Shown here: positions 26,286-37,665 of the stretch, piece by piece
Numbering within the stretch: position 1 is the first letter of the stretch
Layout of the letters: each line of letters starts with the position of its first letter
Origin: Nocardioides sp. BGMRC 2183
GTDB taxonomy: Bacteria; Actinomycetota; Actinomycetes; Propionibacteriales; Nocardioidaceae
DNA: 64,000 nt
Reading direction: 5' to 3'
Assembly: GCA_008123405.1 (NCBI GenBank)
Contig: VSSA01000006.1
Coordinates: 159,141-223,140, forward strand
Notes under the pieces: model-generated
Databases searched by the model: none
The model's input: the letters and a program-made list of their open reading frames with translations, nothing else
What the model was told of the DNA's origin: nothing
Translations under genes and position numbers: made by a program

Positions 26286-27034
26286 GCGATGTCGACGAGG
26301 CGCCGGAACCGGCGGCGCCGAGGTCGTCGCTGCGCCGCTGGGTGACCCGCGGGGTCGTCGTCGCGGTGGCGCTGGGGCTCGTGGTGTTCGTTCCGGGCCC
26401 GGTCTTCCGCGCGATCCACTCCCACGCCGCTGGCGAGCTCGTGGACGACGTCGCGACCGGCCGCACGGAGCTGCTGGCCAAGCAGGACGAGTTCCGCGCC
26501 CCGTTGGCGGGCTTGGGCGACCCGGCCCGGTCGTGGACCCAGGTCTCCTGCTGGCTCTCCCCGCGCTACAGCGACGGCGACGGCGAGCAGGACGTGGTGA
26601 TGTTCTACTGGCAGGAGTGCTCGCTCCTCGCCTACGAGGTCTACGCGTTGCCGGCGGATGCTGGTGATGCATCCGAGGTCGCCGAGGGTCTCGGCGGGAG
26701 CACCGCAGGCGATCCCACGTGCTCGGAGATCCTGTTCGACGTCCTCACCCCCGACTACGGTGCCAGCCGGCCCAGTGAGTATGCGGCGGCACTGTGGTGG
26801 GTGGACCCCCATGGTGAACCGATGGCCGGTCACCCGGACAGTTGCGCCGTACCCAGCCCCGACGACTCGGATGCCGCGCGTGTGACCCGCGATGTCGACG
26901 AACCGACGACGGCGGAGGCGTACGTCGTCTACCAGGTGCGCTCCCCGATCGAGGCGGTCGACGTCGGCTGTGATCGCCGTCTTGTCTGGATCTTCAGCTG
27001 TGTGGCAGAGCCGGAGGGCTTCCCGATGCTGTGA
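26282..27034 (+). CDS. Hypothetical membrane-anchored extracytoplasmic protein
   Basis: A 250-residue protein: a short cytoplasmic N terminus (SDVDEAPEPAAPRSSLRRW), one helix VTRGVVVAVALGLVVFVPG, then about 205 residues predicted outside. The exterior part has several Cys residues (QVSCWLSP, WQECSLL, DPTCSEI, DSCAVPS, DVGCDRR, IFSCVAE), enough for three disulfides. No known domain. GTG start coupled to the YdeI-like gene; stop coupled to the VOC gene. Confidence 0.65.
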   Translation: MSDVDEAPEPAAPRSSLRRWVTRGVVVAVALGLVVFVPGPVFRAIHSHAAGELVDDVATGRTELLAKQDEFRAPLAGLGDPARSWTQVSCWLSPRYSDGDGEQDVVMFYWQECSLLAYEVYALPADAGDASEVAEGLGGSTAGDPTCSEILFDVLTPDYGASRPSEYAAALWWVDPHGEPMAGHPDSCAVPSPDDSDAARVTRDVDEPTTAEAYVVYQVRSPIEAVDVGCDRRLVWIFSCVAEPEGFPML

Positions 27035-27726
27035 GCGGATCGGGTCGGTCGGCGGAGCGAACGGTGGTTACTCTCCGTCAGGTGAGCGTGACGATCGACG
27101 AGCTGCGGGTCGCGGACGAGCCGGATGCCTGGCGCGGTGCAGGATTCGCCGTCGATCAGGACGGCCTCTCCCGCGTCGGCACCGTGCGGGTGCGGTTGAC
27201 CGGCGTCGAGGCGGGCCGGGGTCTCACCGGGTGGTCCTTGCGCGGTCTGCCCGTCGAATGGAGCGGGGGTGACCTCGACGGCATCCCCACGACCGCCTCC
27301 GCCGCTGAGATGCCCGCTCCTGGGCACCACCGGAACGGCGTCACCCACATCGACCACGTGGTGCTGTCCTCCCCGGACCTGGCGCGCACGGTCGACGTGC
27401 TGCGCGAGGTCGGGCTGGAGCCGCGCCGCGAGCGGGACGGCGTCCTCGGTGGCGAACCGATCCGGCAGGTCTTCTACCGGCTGGGCAAGGTGATCCTCGA
27501 GGTGATCGGCGTGCCGGGCGCGACCTCCGAGGGGCCATCGCGGCTGTGGGGTGTGACGTACGCGGTCGCCGACATCGACGCGACAGCCGCCTACCTCGGC
27601 GCCGCGGTCGGACCGGTCAAGGAGGCGGTGCAGCCTGGGCGGCGGATCACCACTCTGCGCAACCGCGAGATCGGGATCTCGGTCCGCACGGCACTGATCT
27701 CACCGCACGTGAAGCGGCGGGCCTAG
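27031..27726 (+). CDS. VOC (glyoxalase/bleomycin-resistance fold) family protein
   Basis: A 231-residue protein. Residues from about 105 form a VOC module: THIDHVVLSSPDLARTVDVL with metal-ligand-type His, a glycine loop, QVFYRLGKVILEVIGVPGA, LWGVTYAVADIDATAAYLG and RRITTLRNREIGISVRTAL. The first 100 residues may be a degenerate partner module (RQVSVTIDELRVADEPDAWR). The activity is unknown. GTG 27031 overlaps the previous stop; a later start (GTG 27064) is possible. Confidence 0.78.
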   Translation: MSGSGRSAERTVVTLRQVSVTIDELRVADEPDAWRGAGFAVDQDGLSRVGTVRVRLTGVEAGRGLTGWSLRGLPVEWSGGDLDGIPTTASAAEMPAPGHHRNGVTHIDHVVLSSPDLARTVDVLREVGLEPRRERDGVLGGEPIRQVFYRLGKVILEVIGVPGATSEGPSRLWGVTYAVADIDATAAYLGAAVGPVKEAVQPGRRITTLRNREIGISVRTALISPHVKRRA

Positions 27727-27739
27727 CCGAATCCAGCAT

Positions 27740-27745
27740 TACTCT
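27740..27745 (+). promoter_or_regulatory. -10 hexamer TACTCT before the DUF1801 gene
   Basis: TACTCT is followed by six bases and ATG 27752; no Shine-Dalgarno sequence. Confidence 0.4.
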
Positions 27746-27751
27746 CGGACC

Positions 27752-28114
27752 ATGCCCATGCCGAAGCGCGTCGACGTCGACGACTACTACGACCACCTGG
27801 CCGACGCGGCCAGACCGCACATGGAGCGCCTGCGCGAGCTGAGCCTGGCCGCCGACCCGGAGATCGAGGAGAAGCTCGCCTGGAACAACCCGTCCTACGC
27901 CAAGGACGGGGTGCGGCTGTGGATGCTGCAGGCGTTCAAAGCGCACTGCTCCCTGCGCACCACGCCGGAGGAGTTCGCGCCGTTCCAGGACCGTGTGCTC
28001 GCGGCCGGCTACGAGGCGGGCGAAGGGTTCATCAAGCTGCCGTACGACGTCGAGCTCCCGGACGACCTCTGCACCGCGCTCATGGAGTTCCAGCTCGCGA
28101 ACCACACCGGCTGA
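27752..28114 (+). CDS. DUF1801 (YdhG-like) protein
   Basis: A 120-residue protein with the DUF1801 pattern: a helical start (VDDYYDHLADAARPHMERLR), EEKLAWNNPSYAKDGVRLWM, AFKAHCSLRTTPEEFAPFQD and EAGEGFIKLPYDVELPDDL. The fold is like the iron-chaperone frataxin-related YdhG group; the function is not known. Its stop overlaps the next start by one base. Confidence 0.8.
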   Translation: MPMPKRVDVDDYYDHLADAARPHMERLRELSLAADPEIEEKLAWNNPSYAKDGVRLWMLQAFKAHCSLRTTPEEFAPFQDRVLAAGYEAGEGFIKLPYDVELPDDLCTALMEFQLANHTG

Positions 28115-28557
28115 TGCCCGCCGTACCGCCGCCGCTCTATGCGCTCGGTGCCGCCCTGGTGCAGCACCGACTGGCCGGGCCGACCTCACCGAGCCTGCTC
28201 CGCGGCGCCGCGGCCGGTGTGATCGGGGCCGCGAGCGGCACCCTCATCGCCGGGTCGATCGCCCGGTTCCGCAGCCGTCGTACGACGGTCGAGCCGTTCC
28301 AGCCGGCCAAGGCCTCGGCGCTGGTGACCGACGGGCCGAATGCCATCACCCGCAACCCGATGTACGTCGGCATGGCCGGACTGTTGCTCGCCCATGCGGT
28401 GGGGCGTGGCAGTTGGGCCGCGGTGCTGCCGGTGGCCGGTTTCGTCGTCGTCATCGACCGGCTGCAGATCCGGCCCGAGGAGGCCGCGTTGCAGGACCTC
28501 TTCGGGGAGGAGTACGCCGCCTACTGCGCCCGGGTGCCGCGCTGGGTGGTGCGCTGA
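28114..28557 (+). CDS. Isoprenylcysteine carboxyl methyltransferase-like membrane protein
   Basis: A 147-residue membrane protein of the ICMT/PEMT superfamily. The SAM-binding C-terminal pattern is present: LVTDGPNAITRNPMYVGMAG (RNPxY), a membrane helix, and RPEEAALQDLFGEEYAAYCA then RVPRWVV. Members methylate small molecules or lipids; the substrate is unknown. ATG 28114 overlaps the upstream stop. Confidence 0.85.
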   Translation: MPAVPPPLYALGAALVQHRLAGPTSPSLLRGAAAGVIGAASGTLIAGSIARFRSRRTTVEPFQPAKASALVTDGPNAITRNPMYVGMAGLLLAHAVGRGSWAAVLPVAGFVVVIDRLQIRPEEAALQDLFGEEYAAYCARVPRWVVR

Positions 28558-28602
28558 ACCCACCGCCGGTGAGCGATCCTCCCGCGCCCGCGCCTACTCG
28601 TC

Positions 28603-28608
28603 TAGGCT
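28603..28608 (+). promoter_or_regulatory. -10 hexamer TAGGCT before the SDR gene
   Basis: TAGGCT is followed by seven bases and ATG 28616 with no ribosome binding site; probable leaderless message. Confidence 0.55.
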
Positions 28609-28615
28609 CGAACCC

Positions 28616-29614
28616 ATGGGAGAGGCTGGCCGGGTCGCCCGGGCTGTCGACGGAGCGTTGGACCGCAGTGTGGTGCTCGGCTACACGCGCATCGGGAGCG
28701 CGGTGCGGTCCCGATGGTGGCCGGCGGATCCGCCGCCCATGGCGCTTGCCGGCAAGCGGGTCCTGGTCACCGGCGCCACCTCCGGTCTGGGGGCTGCAGC
28801 GGTCCACGGCATGCTCGACCTCGGCGCCCAGGTCTTCCTGCTCGGTCGGGACCCGGTCAAGGTCGACCGGGCCGTCGGCGAGGCGATCGCAGCCTCACCC
28901 GGCGCGAAGGTCGTCGGGGAGATCTGCGACGTCGGCGACCTGGACGACGTACGACGCTGGGCGGCCGACTTCGCCGGGCGAGTGCCCGCGCTGCACGGTC
29001 TGCTGCACAACGCCGGGACGATGACCGGCGACGAGCGGACCACCACCGCCCAGGGGCACGAGCTCACCCTGGCCGTTCACGTGCTCGGCCCGCACCTGAT
29101 CACCGGGCTGCTGCTGGACCAGCTCCGCGCAGCCGGTCGCGAGGAGGGCGCGAGCGTGGTGTGGATGAGCTCCGGTGGCATGTACAGCGCCCGACTGCAC
29201 GCCGACGACGCGGACGACATCGAATACCGCAACGGCTCCTATGACGGGGTGCAGGCCTATGCCCGCACCAAGCGGATGCAGGTCGTGATCGCGCAGGAGT
29301 GGGCCTCAGCCCTCACCCAGGACGGGATCCGGGTGGAGAGCATGCATCCCGGGTGGGCAGGCACGCCCGGTGTCCGGCAGAACCTGCCGAAGTTCGAGCG
29401 GCTCACCCGCCCGCTGCTGCGATCCGCCGAGGACGGCGCGGACACCGCCGTCTGGCTGATCGCGACCCGCCCCGAGTCCGGACCAGGACACTTCTGGCAC
29501 GACCGGGCGCTGCGCCCGGTGACCTGGTCGGGCAGGGGAGGGCCGGAGGCGCAGGCGGTCGAGCGGTTCCTCGACTACGTCGTCACCGCGACCGGGATGC
29601 CACTGCCCTCGTGA
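28616..29614 (+). CDS. Short-chain dehydrogenase/reductase (DHRS12-like)
   Basis: A 332-residue SDR with an N-terminal extension of about 45 residues before the Rossmann fold. Cofactor motif LVTGATSGLGAAAVHGM; LHNAGTM (NNAG equivalent); catalytic Ser in VVWMSSGGMYSARL; YARTK as the YxxxK pair. The C-terminal EWASALTQDGIRVESMHPGW and GPGHFWHDRALRP match the DHRS12 group. NAD(P)-dependent; substrate unknown. Monocistronic by its own -10. Confidence 0.92.
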   Translation: MGEAGRVARAVDGALDRSVVLGYTRIGSAVRSRWWPADPPPMALAGKRVLVTGATSGLGAAAVHGMLDLGAQVFLLGRDPVKVDRAVGEAIAASPGAKVVGEICDVGDLDDVRRWAADFAGRVPALHGLLHNAGTMTGDERTTTAQGHELTLAVHVLGPHLITGLLLDQLRAAGREEGASVVWMSSGGMYSARLHADDADDIEYRNGSYDGVQAYARTKRMQVVIAQEWASALTQDGIRVESMHPGWAGTPGVRQNLPKFERLTRPLLRSAEDGADTAVWLIATRPESGPGHFWHDRALRPVTWSGRGGPEAQAVERFLDYVVTATGMPLPS

Positions 29615-29624
29615 GCTGCGGTGA

Positions 29625-30224
29625 TCAGACCGCCGGCTGATGCTCGTCCAGGTACGCCGTGATCCGCTGCTCGTCCCAGTTCCGCGACTCCCGTAGTCCG
29701 AGCGCCAGCATTGCCCGGTACGCCGGCGACGGCACCGTGTGCGGGACGCCGTCGAAGCCGTGCGGGGCGGTGAAGGTGAGCATCGGCAGCCCGTCGCGTC
29801 GGCCCACCTCGATCAGCGTCTCGTAGTGGCCCGGACCGACCTCGTGCCGCCCCTCGGGGAGTCCCTCGACCAGACCGCTGAGGAGCACCTCCTCGATCGG
29901 GTCGCCGGGCTCCGGGACCCGGTGCATCTCCTGGGCCGCGACGTCGGCGAACTGCTCCACCGTGATCCGGTAGGCGCGTCCAGCGGTCGGGCCGGGGGTG
30001 TCGTGGTCGTAGAACGCGACCCCGCCGCCCCAGACCGAGGACTCCCCGGCGAAGTAGAGCCGGCCGGGCAGGTCGACCGCGATGTCCTCGACCGGCATCG
30101 CCTTGCGCCGGGCTCCGGCATAGCCGCGCCGCGCCCCGGGCGGCCGCCCGCCGAGCAGGTAGGCGGCCAGTCGGTCCCGGGACAGGTTCGAGCCGTAGCT
30201 CACGTACCAGACTTCGGGCTGCAT
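29625..30224 (-). CDS. Gamma-glutamylcyclotransferase-like protein
   Basis: A 199-residue protein starting MQPEVWYVSYGSNLSRDRLA. The YGSNL motif is the signature of the gamma-glutamylcyclotransferase fold. YFAGESSVWGGGVAFYDHD and RAYRITVEQFADVAAQEMHR are consistent with the AIG2/GGCT-like family. Substrate unknown. Convergent with the SDR gene, divergent from the hydrolase at 30296. Confidence 0.8.
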   Translation of the reverse strand: MQPEVWYVSYGSNLSRDRLAAYLLGGRPPGARRGYAGARRKAMPVEDIAVDLPGRLYFAGESSVWGGGVAFYDHDTPGPTAGRAYRITVEQFADVAAQEMHRVPEPGDPIEEVLLSGLVEGLPEGRHEVGPGHYETLIEVGRRDGLPMLTFTAPHGFDGVPHTVPSPAYRAMLALGLRESRNWDEQRITAYLDEHQPAV

Positions 30225-30295
30225 CGATGACCAGGATGTCAGACGGCCGCCCTACTGACGCGTAACCGGGGTCACAGCGGGCTCGTTGACCGGCC

Positions 30296-32131
30296 GTGCG
30301 CCGTACCGGATCTCTTGCCGTGCTCCTCGTCGTCCTCGGGCTGCTGGTCCCGCTGAGCACGGTCGTCTCGCCGTCCGCGGCGGCGCCACCGGCAGAGAGG
30401 CGTGCGCCCGGCTACACGGTCCGCACCCTGCACTTCGCGGTGACCGTCGGCCCGAACGACGACCAGCGGTGCGACGTGGTCGGCGACCTCTACCTGCCGC
30501 GGGGTGCCAGCCGGCGCCACCGGGTGCCGGCGATCCTGACCACCAACGGCTTCGGCGGCTCCAAGGACGACCAGGCCGGCATGGGCAAGGCATTCGCCCG
30601 CCGCGGGTACGCCGTGCTCTCCTACTCCGGCCTCGGCTTCGGCGGCTCCTCGTGCGCGATCACCCTCGACGACCGCGCGCACGACGGGAAGGCCGGGCGG
30701 GCGCTGGTCAGCTACCTCGGTGGTGCCCGTGGGATCGCCTTTCTCGACGCCGCGCACACCGAGCCGGCGCCCCGGCTGCAGGCGATCCGACGCGATCGCC
30801 GCGACCACCGCGGACGCCGCAGCCGCCACGACCCGCGGGTCGGCATGATCGGTGGGTCCTACGGGGGTGGTGCGCAGTTCGCCACCGCGGCCGTCGACCC
30901 GCGAGTGGACACGATCGTCCCGATGATCACCTGGAACGACCTGAGCTACAGCCTGGCGCCCAACGGCACCGACCAGGTGGCGCCGGGCACGGTCTCCACG
31001 CGGACTCCGGGCGCGGCCAAGCTGGTCTGGGCGTTGGGCTTCTCGCTGCTCGGGATGACCGGCGACCTGGCCAACCAGCAGCCCGCACCCGAGGTGCTGC
31101 CCTGCCCGAACTTCGCCGGTTTCGTCTGTCCCGCGCTGGTCACCGCTGGCCTCACCGGCGCGCTGCGGCCGGCGCACGTGCAGGCGCTGCGCTCCGCCTC
31201 GGTCGCCTCCTACCTGCGCCGGATCCGGGTGCCGGTGCTGCTGATGCAGGGGCAGCACGACACGCTGTTCAACCTCAACGAGGCGGAGGCGACGTACCGG
31301 GCACTGCAGCGGCAGGGCACCGAGGTGAAGATGATCTGGCACTCCTGGGGCCACTCCGGTGGCACCGTGCCCGGCGAGATCGACCTGGCGAACCCGCGGC
31401 CCCGGCAGCAGTACGAGTCCGGGCGGGTGCTGCGTTGGTTCGACCGTCATCTCAAGGGCCGCAAGGTCGGCACCGGCCCGGAGTTCGCCTACTTCCGGGA
31501 CTGGGTGCGCTACCGCGGCAACGCCCGCCCGGCCTACGCGACGGCGGCGCGCTTCCCGGTCGGGCAGCAGCGTCGCTATCGGCTCTCCGGTGACCGAGCC
31601 CTGCGCACCGGCGCGATCACCGAGGGGCGTCAGTCCTTCCTCACCCCGGTCGCCGGACTGCCCACCGGACTCAACGAGGTCGACGTCCTGGGCAGCGTGG
31701 TCGGGTCGTTCAGCGACGGCGTCACCGACCTCCCGGGCAGCTATGCCGCGTGGACCACGCCGCGACTGGGCCGGCCGACCGACGTGGTCGGCTCGCCCGT
31801 GGTGCGGGTCAAGGTGAACGCGCCGACCGCGGCGCTGACCGAGGGCGTCGACGCCGCCGGCAAACTGGTGCTCTTCGTGAAGGTGGTCGACGTGGCGCCC
31901 GACGGCACCGCCCGGATGATCAACGCGATGGAGACCCCCGTCCGGGTGCCCGACGTGGACCGACCGTTCACCGTCCGTCTGCCCGGCATCGTGCACCGGT
32001 TCGCCACCGGACACCGGATCCGGCTGATGATCGGGGGCGGCTCGATCAACTACCGCGGCGGGATGGTGCCCACCCCGGTCACCATCGCGGCCGGCCCGCA
32101 CCAGACGCTGCGACTGCCGGTGGTGCGCTGA
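30296..32131 (+). CDS. Secreted alpha/beta hydrolase, CocE/NonD (X-Pro dipeptidyl-peptidase) family
   Basis: A 611-residue protein with a signal peptide (TGSLAVLLVVLGLLVPLSTV then SPSAAAPP). The hydrolase domain has VPAILTTNGFGGSKDDQAGM, the nucleophile elbow GMIGGSYGGGAQFATAA (Ser in GGSYGG), an acid near MQGQHDTLFNLNEA and a His in WHSWGHSGGT. A C-terminal jelly-roll domain, as in CocE and X-Pro dipeptidases, follows from about residue 430. It would act outside the cell on esters or peptides. No clear ribosome binding site precedes GTG 30296. Confidence 0.87.
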   Translation: MRRTGSLAVLLVVLGLLVPLSTVVSPSAAAPPAERRAPGYTVRTLHFAVTVGPNDDQRCDVVGDLYLPRGASRRHRVPAILTTNGFGGSKDDQAGMGKAFARRGYAVLSYSGLGFGGSSCAITLDDRAHDGKAGRALVSYLGGARGIAFLDAAHTEPAPRLQAIRRDRRDHRGRRSRHDPRVGMIGGSYGGGAQFATAAVDPRVDTIVPMITWNDLSYSLAPNGTDQVAPGTVSTRTPGAAKLVWALGFSLLGMTGDLANQQPAPEVLPCPNFAGFVCPALVTAGLTGALRPAHVQALRSASVASYLRRIRVPVLLMQGQHDTLFNLNEAEATYRALQRQGTEVKMIWHSWGHSGGTVPGEIDLANPRPRQQYESGRVLRWFDRHLKGRKVGTGPEFAYFRDWVRYRGNARPAYATAARFPVGQQRRYRLSGDRALRTGAITEGRQSFLTPVAGLPTGLNEVDVLGSVVGSFSDGVTDLPGSYAAWTTPRLGRPTDVVGSPVVRVKVNAPTAALTEGVDAAGKLVLFVKVVDVAPDGTARMINAMETPVRVPDVDRPFTVRLPGIVHRFATGHRIRLMIGGGSINYRGGMVPTPVTIAAGPHQTLRLPVVR

Positions 32132-32150
32132 GACCGTCCTCCGTCCGAGC

Positions 32151-32215
32151 GGCCCGAAACCCCAACTGGACGGGCCCGAAACCCCAACTCGACGGGCCCG
32201 AAACCCCAACTCGAC
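32151..32215 (+). repeat. Three tandem copies of a 22-bp repeat
   Basis: The unit is GGGCCCGAAACCCCAACTCGAC; copies two and three (32172-32193, 32194-32215) are identical, copy one (32151-32171) lacks one base and has one change. It fills the gap between the hydrolase stop and the xdh promoter. The complementary strand reads GTTGGGGTTTCGGGCCC, so folding is limited; a protein-binding or slippage array is more likely than a terminator. Confidence 0.9.
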
Positions 32216-32237
32216 CCGAGGGCGGGGGAGTGCGGCG

Positions 32238-32243
32238 TACGGT
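32238..32243 (+). promoter_or_regulatory. -10 hexamer TACGGT before the xdh operon
   Basis: TACGGT is followed by six bases and ATG 32250; no ribosome binding site, so the first xdh message is probably leaderless. Confidence 0.45.
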
Positions 32244-32249
32244 GAATGG

Positions 32250-33670
32250 ATGGAGGAGGGCCCCTTCGTCACCGTCAATGGGGTCGTGCGTCCGCTGCGA
32301 GGTACGGCGCCGCCGGTCACCGCGCTGGACTGGCTGCGCGGGATCGGCCTGACCGGGGCCAAAGAGGGCTGCGCGGAGGGGGAGTGCGGCGCCTGTTCGG
32401 TGCTGCTCGCCCGGCCGGCGGCCGAGGGCGGCGGGACCACCGAGTGGGCCGCCACCAACGCCTGCCTGCTGCCCGCCGCCGCCCTGGCCGGGCAGGAGGT
32501 GGTGACTGCCGAAGGCCTGACGGTCGGGGAGTGGGGCGGCTCGGCCGACCTGCACCCGGTGCAGCGTGAGCTCGCCGAGCGTGGCGGGTCGCAGTGCGGC
32601 TACTGCACCCCCGGGTTCGTCTGCTCGATGGCCGCCGAGTACTACCGGGCCGGCCGGGACACGTTCGACCTTCACGCACTCAGCGGCAACCTGTGCCGCT
32701 GCACCGGTTATCGCCCGATCGTGGACGCGGCGCGAGCTCTGCGGGAGCCGGCCCCGGATGACGCGCTGGCGCTGCGGCGCCACCACGCGGCGCCGGTGCC
32801 GACCACCCACGCGAGCCCGGGCTTCCTGCGGCCCGCCGACCTGGCCGAGGCGCTGGCCGCGCTCGCCGAAACCGGGGCACGCGCGGTGGCGGGCGCCACC
32901 GACGTGGGCGTCGAGTCGAACCTGCGCGGAGACCGCTCCGACCTGCTCGTGGCGATCGACCGACTGGCCGAGCTGCGCGGCTTCGCGGTCGACGAGCGCG
33001 GTGTCGAGGTCGGTGCCGCGCTCACCCTCACCGAGGTGGAGCGCCGCCTGGCCGGGCGCGTCCCCCTGCTCGACGAGGTGGTCGTCCAGTTCGCATCCCG
33101 ACTGATCCGCAACGCCGCCACCATCGGCGGCAACCTCGGCACCGCCTCCCCGGTCGGCGACCTCGCCCCGGCGCTGCTGGCGCTCGAGGCGGAGCTGGTG
33201 CTGGTCTCCCTCGACTCCGGACGCGTGGTCGAGCGTGAGGTCGCGTTGGTCGACTACTTCACCGGCTACCGCGCAACCGTACGACGACCCGGCGAGCTGA
33301 TCGCCCGGGTCCGGATCCCGCTGTCACCGCCCGCACCGGGCACCGTCACCGCGTTCCACAAGATCGCCAAGCGCCGCTTCGATGACATCTCCTCGGCTGC
33401 GATCGCGTGGTCGCTCGACGTCAGCGACGGCGTGGTCACCCGGGCGGCGATCGGACTGGGCGGCGTCGCCGCGACCCCGCTGCGAGCCCGGGCCAGCGAA
33501 GAGGCGCTGGTCGGCTGCGCCTGGCAGCAGTCCGCGTTGCGGGAGGTGGCGCGGGTGCTCGCCGCGGAGGGCACCCCGATGGACGACCACCGGGCCAGCG
33601 CCGCCTACCGCAGCGCGATGCTCGGGCAGTCGCTGCTGCGGCTGCACCACCACGCGACCAGGCCTGCGGC

Positions 33671-33674
<4 letters not shown>
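32250..33674 (+). CDS. xdhA: Xanthine dehydrogenase small subunit (2Fe-2S and FAD domains)
   Basis: A 474-residue subunit. The first [2Fe-2S] site is GCAEGECGACSVLL plus a Cys in NACLLPAAAL; the second is GSQCGYCTPGFVCSM and SGNLCRCTGYRPI. From about residue 185 an FAD domain follows: GARAVAGATDVGVESNL, IRNAATIGGNLGTASPVGD and a C-terminal CO-dehydrogenase-flavoprotein part. It passes electrons from the molybdenum subunit to NAD. Xanthine dehydrogenase oxidises hypoxanthine and xanthine to urate. The gene overlaps xdhB by four bases. Confidence 0.93.
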
Positions 33675-35943
<2,269 letters not shown>

Positions 35944-35944
<1 letters not shown>

Positions 35945-36807
35945 TGGACTGGTTGGCGGCGCTCCAACGCTGTCGCGATCGACGGGTGCCGGCGGTGCTG
36001 GTCACCGTGGCCGTCGTACGGGGTCACGCGCCGCGCCCGGCCGGCGCCAAGCTGGTGGTGACGGCGGAGGAGACCTGGGGGAGCGTCGGCGGCGGCAACC
36101 TGGAGGAGCGTGCTGTGGCGCGGGCACGTGCGTTGTTGGCCGGATCGGCCGCCGCGGGACCCGCGTTGGAGACGACGGCGCTGACCGATCGCATCGTCGG
36201 TGAGTACGGCGTGCAGTGCTGCGGTGGGGAGGTGACCCTGCTGCTGGAGCCGGTGCCGGTCCGTCCGGCCTTCGCAGTTTTCGGGGTCGGCCATGTCGGA
36301 TGGGAGATCGCGCTGCTGTTGAGCAGGCATCCGGTGGAGCTGCACCTGGTCGACTCCCGCCCCGACGAACTGGCCGCCGAACGGTTGCGGCCGCTGGAGA
36401 GCGGACCGGCGCAGCTGCTGGTGCATCGCGAGCCGGTCCTGCCCGAGCTGGCCATCGCCGCGTTGCCGAGGGGCGCGCACTGTCTGGTGCTGACCCACGA
36501 CCACGCCGAGGACCTTGCGCTGCTGGACGCGCTGCTCCGGTCGCCGGTGCCGGGCAGCATCGGGCTGATCGGGTCCAGCGCGAAGTGGGTGCGCTTCCGG
36601 GCGCGTTTGGCCGAGCTGGGTCATGCCGAGTCGACGATCGCCCGGGTCCGCACACCGATCGGTGATCCGGCGATCACCGGGCTGTCCGGCAAGGAGCCGG
36701 CCACGATCGCGCTCTCGGTGGCCGTCGACCTGATGGCTCGGACGGTCGGCGGATCGGTGCCGAACGCGGATCTCGGTGGCGCACGGTCCCGGCATCCGCG
36801 AGCCTGA
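35944..36807 (+). CDS. xdhC: Xanthine dehydrogenase accessory protein XdhC
   Basis: A 287-residue chaperone that binds molybdopterin and inserts the sulfurated cofactor into XdhB. The N-terminal domain has PAVLVTVAVVRGHAPRPAGA and WGSVGGGNLEERAVARA with YGVQCCGGEVTLLLEPV; the Rossmann domain has FAVFGVGHVGWEIALLLSRH, VLTHDHAEDLALLDALL, GLIGSSAKWVRFRARLAELG, and RVRTPIGDPAITGLSGKEPA. The CCGG pair is family-typical. It completes the xdhABC operon. Confidence 0.94.
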
Positions 36808-36811
36808 GTGC

Positions 36812-37303
36812 GTGGTGGAGATCCGAGTCCTGACCCCCGACGACTGGGCGACGTGGCGGCGACTGCGACGGGCGGCGCTGACCGAGGCGCCGGCCGCCTT
36901 CGGCGCACGGCTCGCGGACTGGAGCGGTGACGGCGACCGCCCGCAGCGCTGGCGCGACCGGCTCGCGATCCCCGACTCCCGCAACGTCGTCGCCCTGCTC
37001 GACGGGGACCCGGTGGGCATGGCCAGCGCCGTGCCGACCTCTGAGGACGGCGTGGTCGAGTTGATCTCCATGTGGGTCGACCCGGTCGGGCGGGGCCGCG
37101 GGGTGGCCGACGCGCTGCTCGGCGACCTGGAGCAGTGGGCAGGGAGCTCGGGCGCGCGGGTGCTCCGCCTCAGCGTCGCCGAGAACAATGCGCCGGCCGA
37201 AGGGCTGTACCAGCGGCACGGCTTCGCCTACACCGGCGAGTTCGGCGGCCTGATGGCCGACGGCCTGCACCGCGAGGTGATCATGGAAAAACGGATCACC
37301 TAG
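36812..37303 (+). CDS. GNAT family N-acetyltransferase
   Basis: A 163-residue acetyltransferase from GTG 36812 (GTG 36815 equally possible). VEIRVLTPDDWATWRRLRRA at the start, the acetyl-CoA loop VDPVGRGRGVADALLGDLEQ (RGRGVA), RLSVAENNAPAEGLYQRHGF and a final strand. Substrate unknown. An earlier start at 36776 overlaps xdhC. Its TAG stop and the TAG stop of mnhG on the other strand share the palindrome CTAG at 37300-37303. Confidence 0.88.
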   Translation: MVEIRVLTPDDWATWRRLRRAALTEAPAAFGARLADWSGDGDRPQRWRDRLAIPDSRNVVALLDGDPVGMASAVPTSEDGVVELISMWVDPVGRGRGVADALLGDLEQWAGSSGARVLRLSVAENNAPAEGLYQRHGFAYTGEFGGLMADGLHREVIMEKRIT

Positions 37304-37665
37304 GGTGCGCCGCGAGGCTCCTCACCGTTGTCGAGCTGGCTGAGCTCGTCGACCACCAAGCCCTCGGTGTCGACCAGCCGGGCCCGGAACGCGGCGCGAC
37401 CCACCATGTGGGTGGCGACGGGGGAGGTGATCATCTGGAAGAAGCCGATCAGCACCAAGATGCCGATGAGCTCGGGCTCACGCACGTGCAGGCCCAGGCC
37501 GGTCAGGACGAGCAGCAGTCCGAGCACCTGTGGCTTGGTCGCCGCGTGCATCCGGCTCAACAGGTCGGGTAGCCGCAGCACGCCGAGCGCGGCGATCAGC
37601 GCGAACAGGGCGCCGCTGAGCATGCAGATCGCGGCGACCACGTCGAGGGCGGTGGTCCAGGTCAT
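37300..37665 (-). CDS. mnhG: Na+/H+ antiporter subunit G (Mrp/Mnh)
   Basis: A 121-residue subunit with three membrane helices: VVAAICMLSGALFALIAALG, LRLPDLLSRMHAATKPQVLG (the MnhG signature) and LIGILVLIGFFQMITSPVAT. It is the last gene of the seven-function antiporter operon and overlaps mnhF by four bases. The complex exchanges cytoplasmic Na+ for external H+ and supports pH and salt tolerance. Confidence 0.93.
   Translation of the reverse strand: MTWTTALDVVAAICMLSGALFALIAALGVLRLPDLLSRMHAATKPQVLGLLLVLTGLGLHVREPELIGILVLIGFFQMITSPVATHMVGRAAFRARLVDTEGLVVDELSQLDNGEEPRGAP

Noticed and set aside
30272-32458. 728-codon minus-strand open frame over the CocE-like hydrolase
   Set aside because: Shadow frame with Gly/Arg/His-rich sequence and no motif; plus strand carries signal peptide and catalytic residues.
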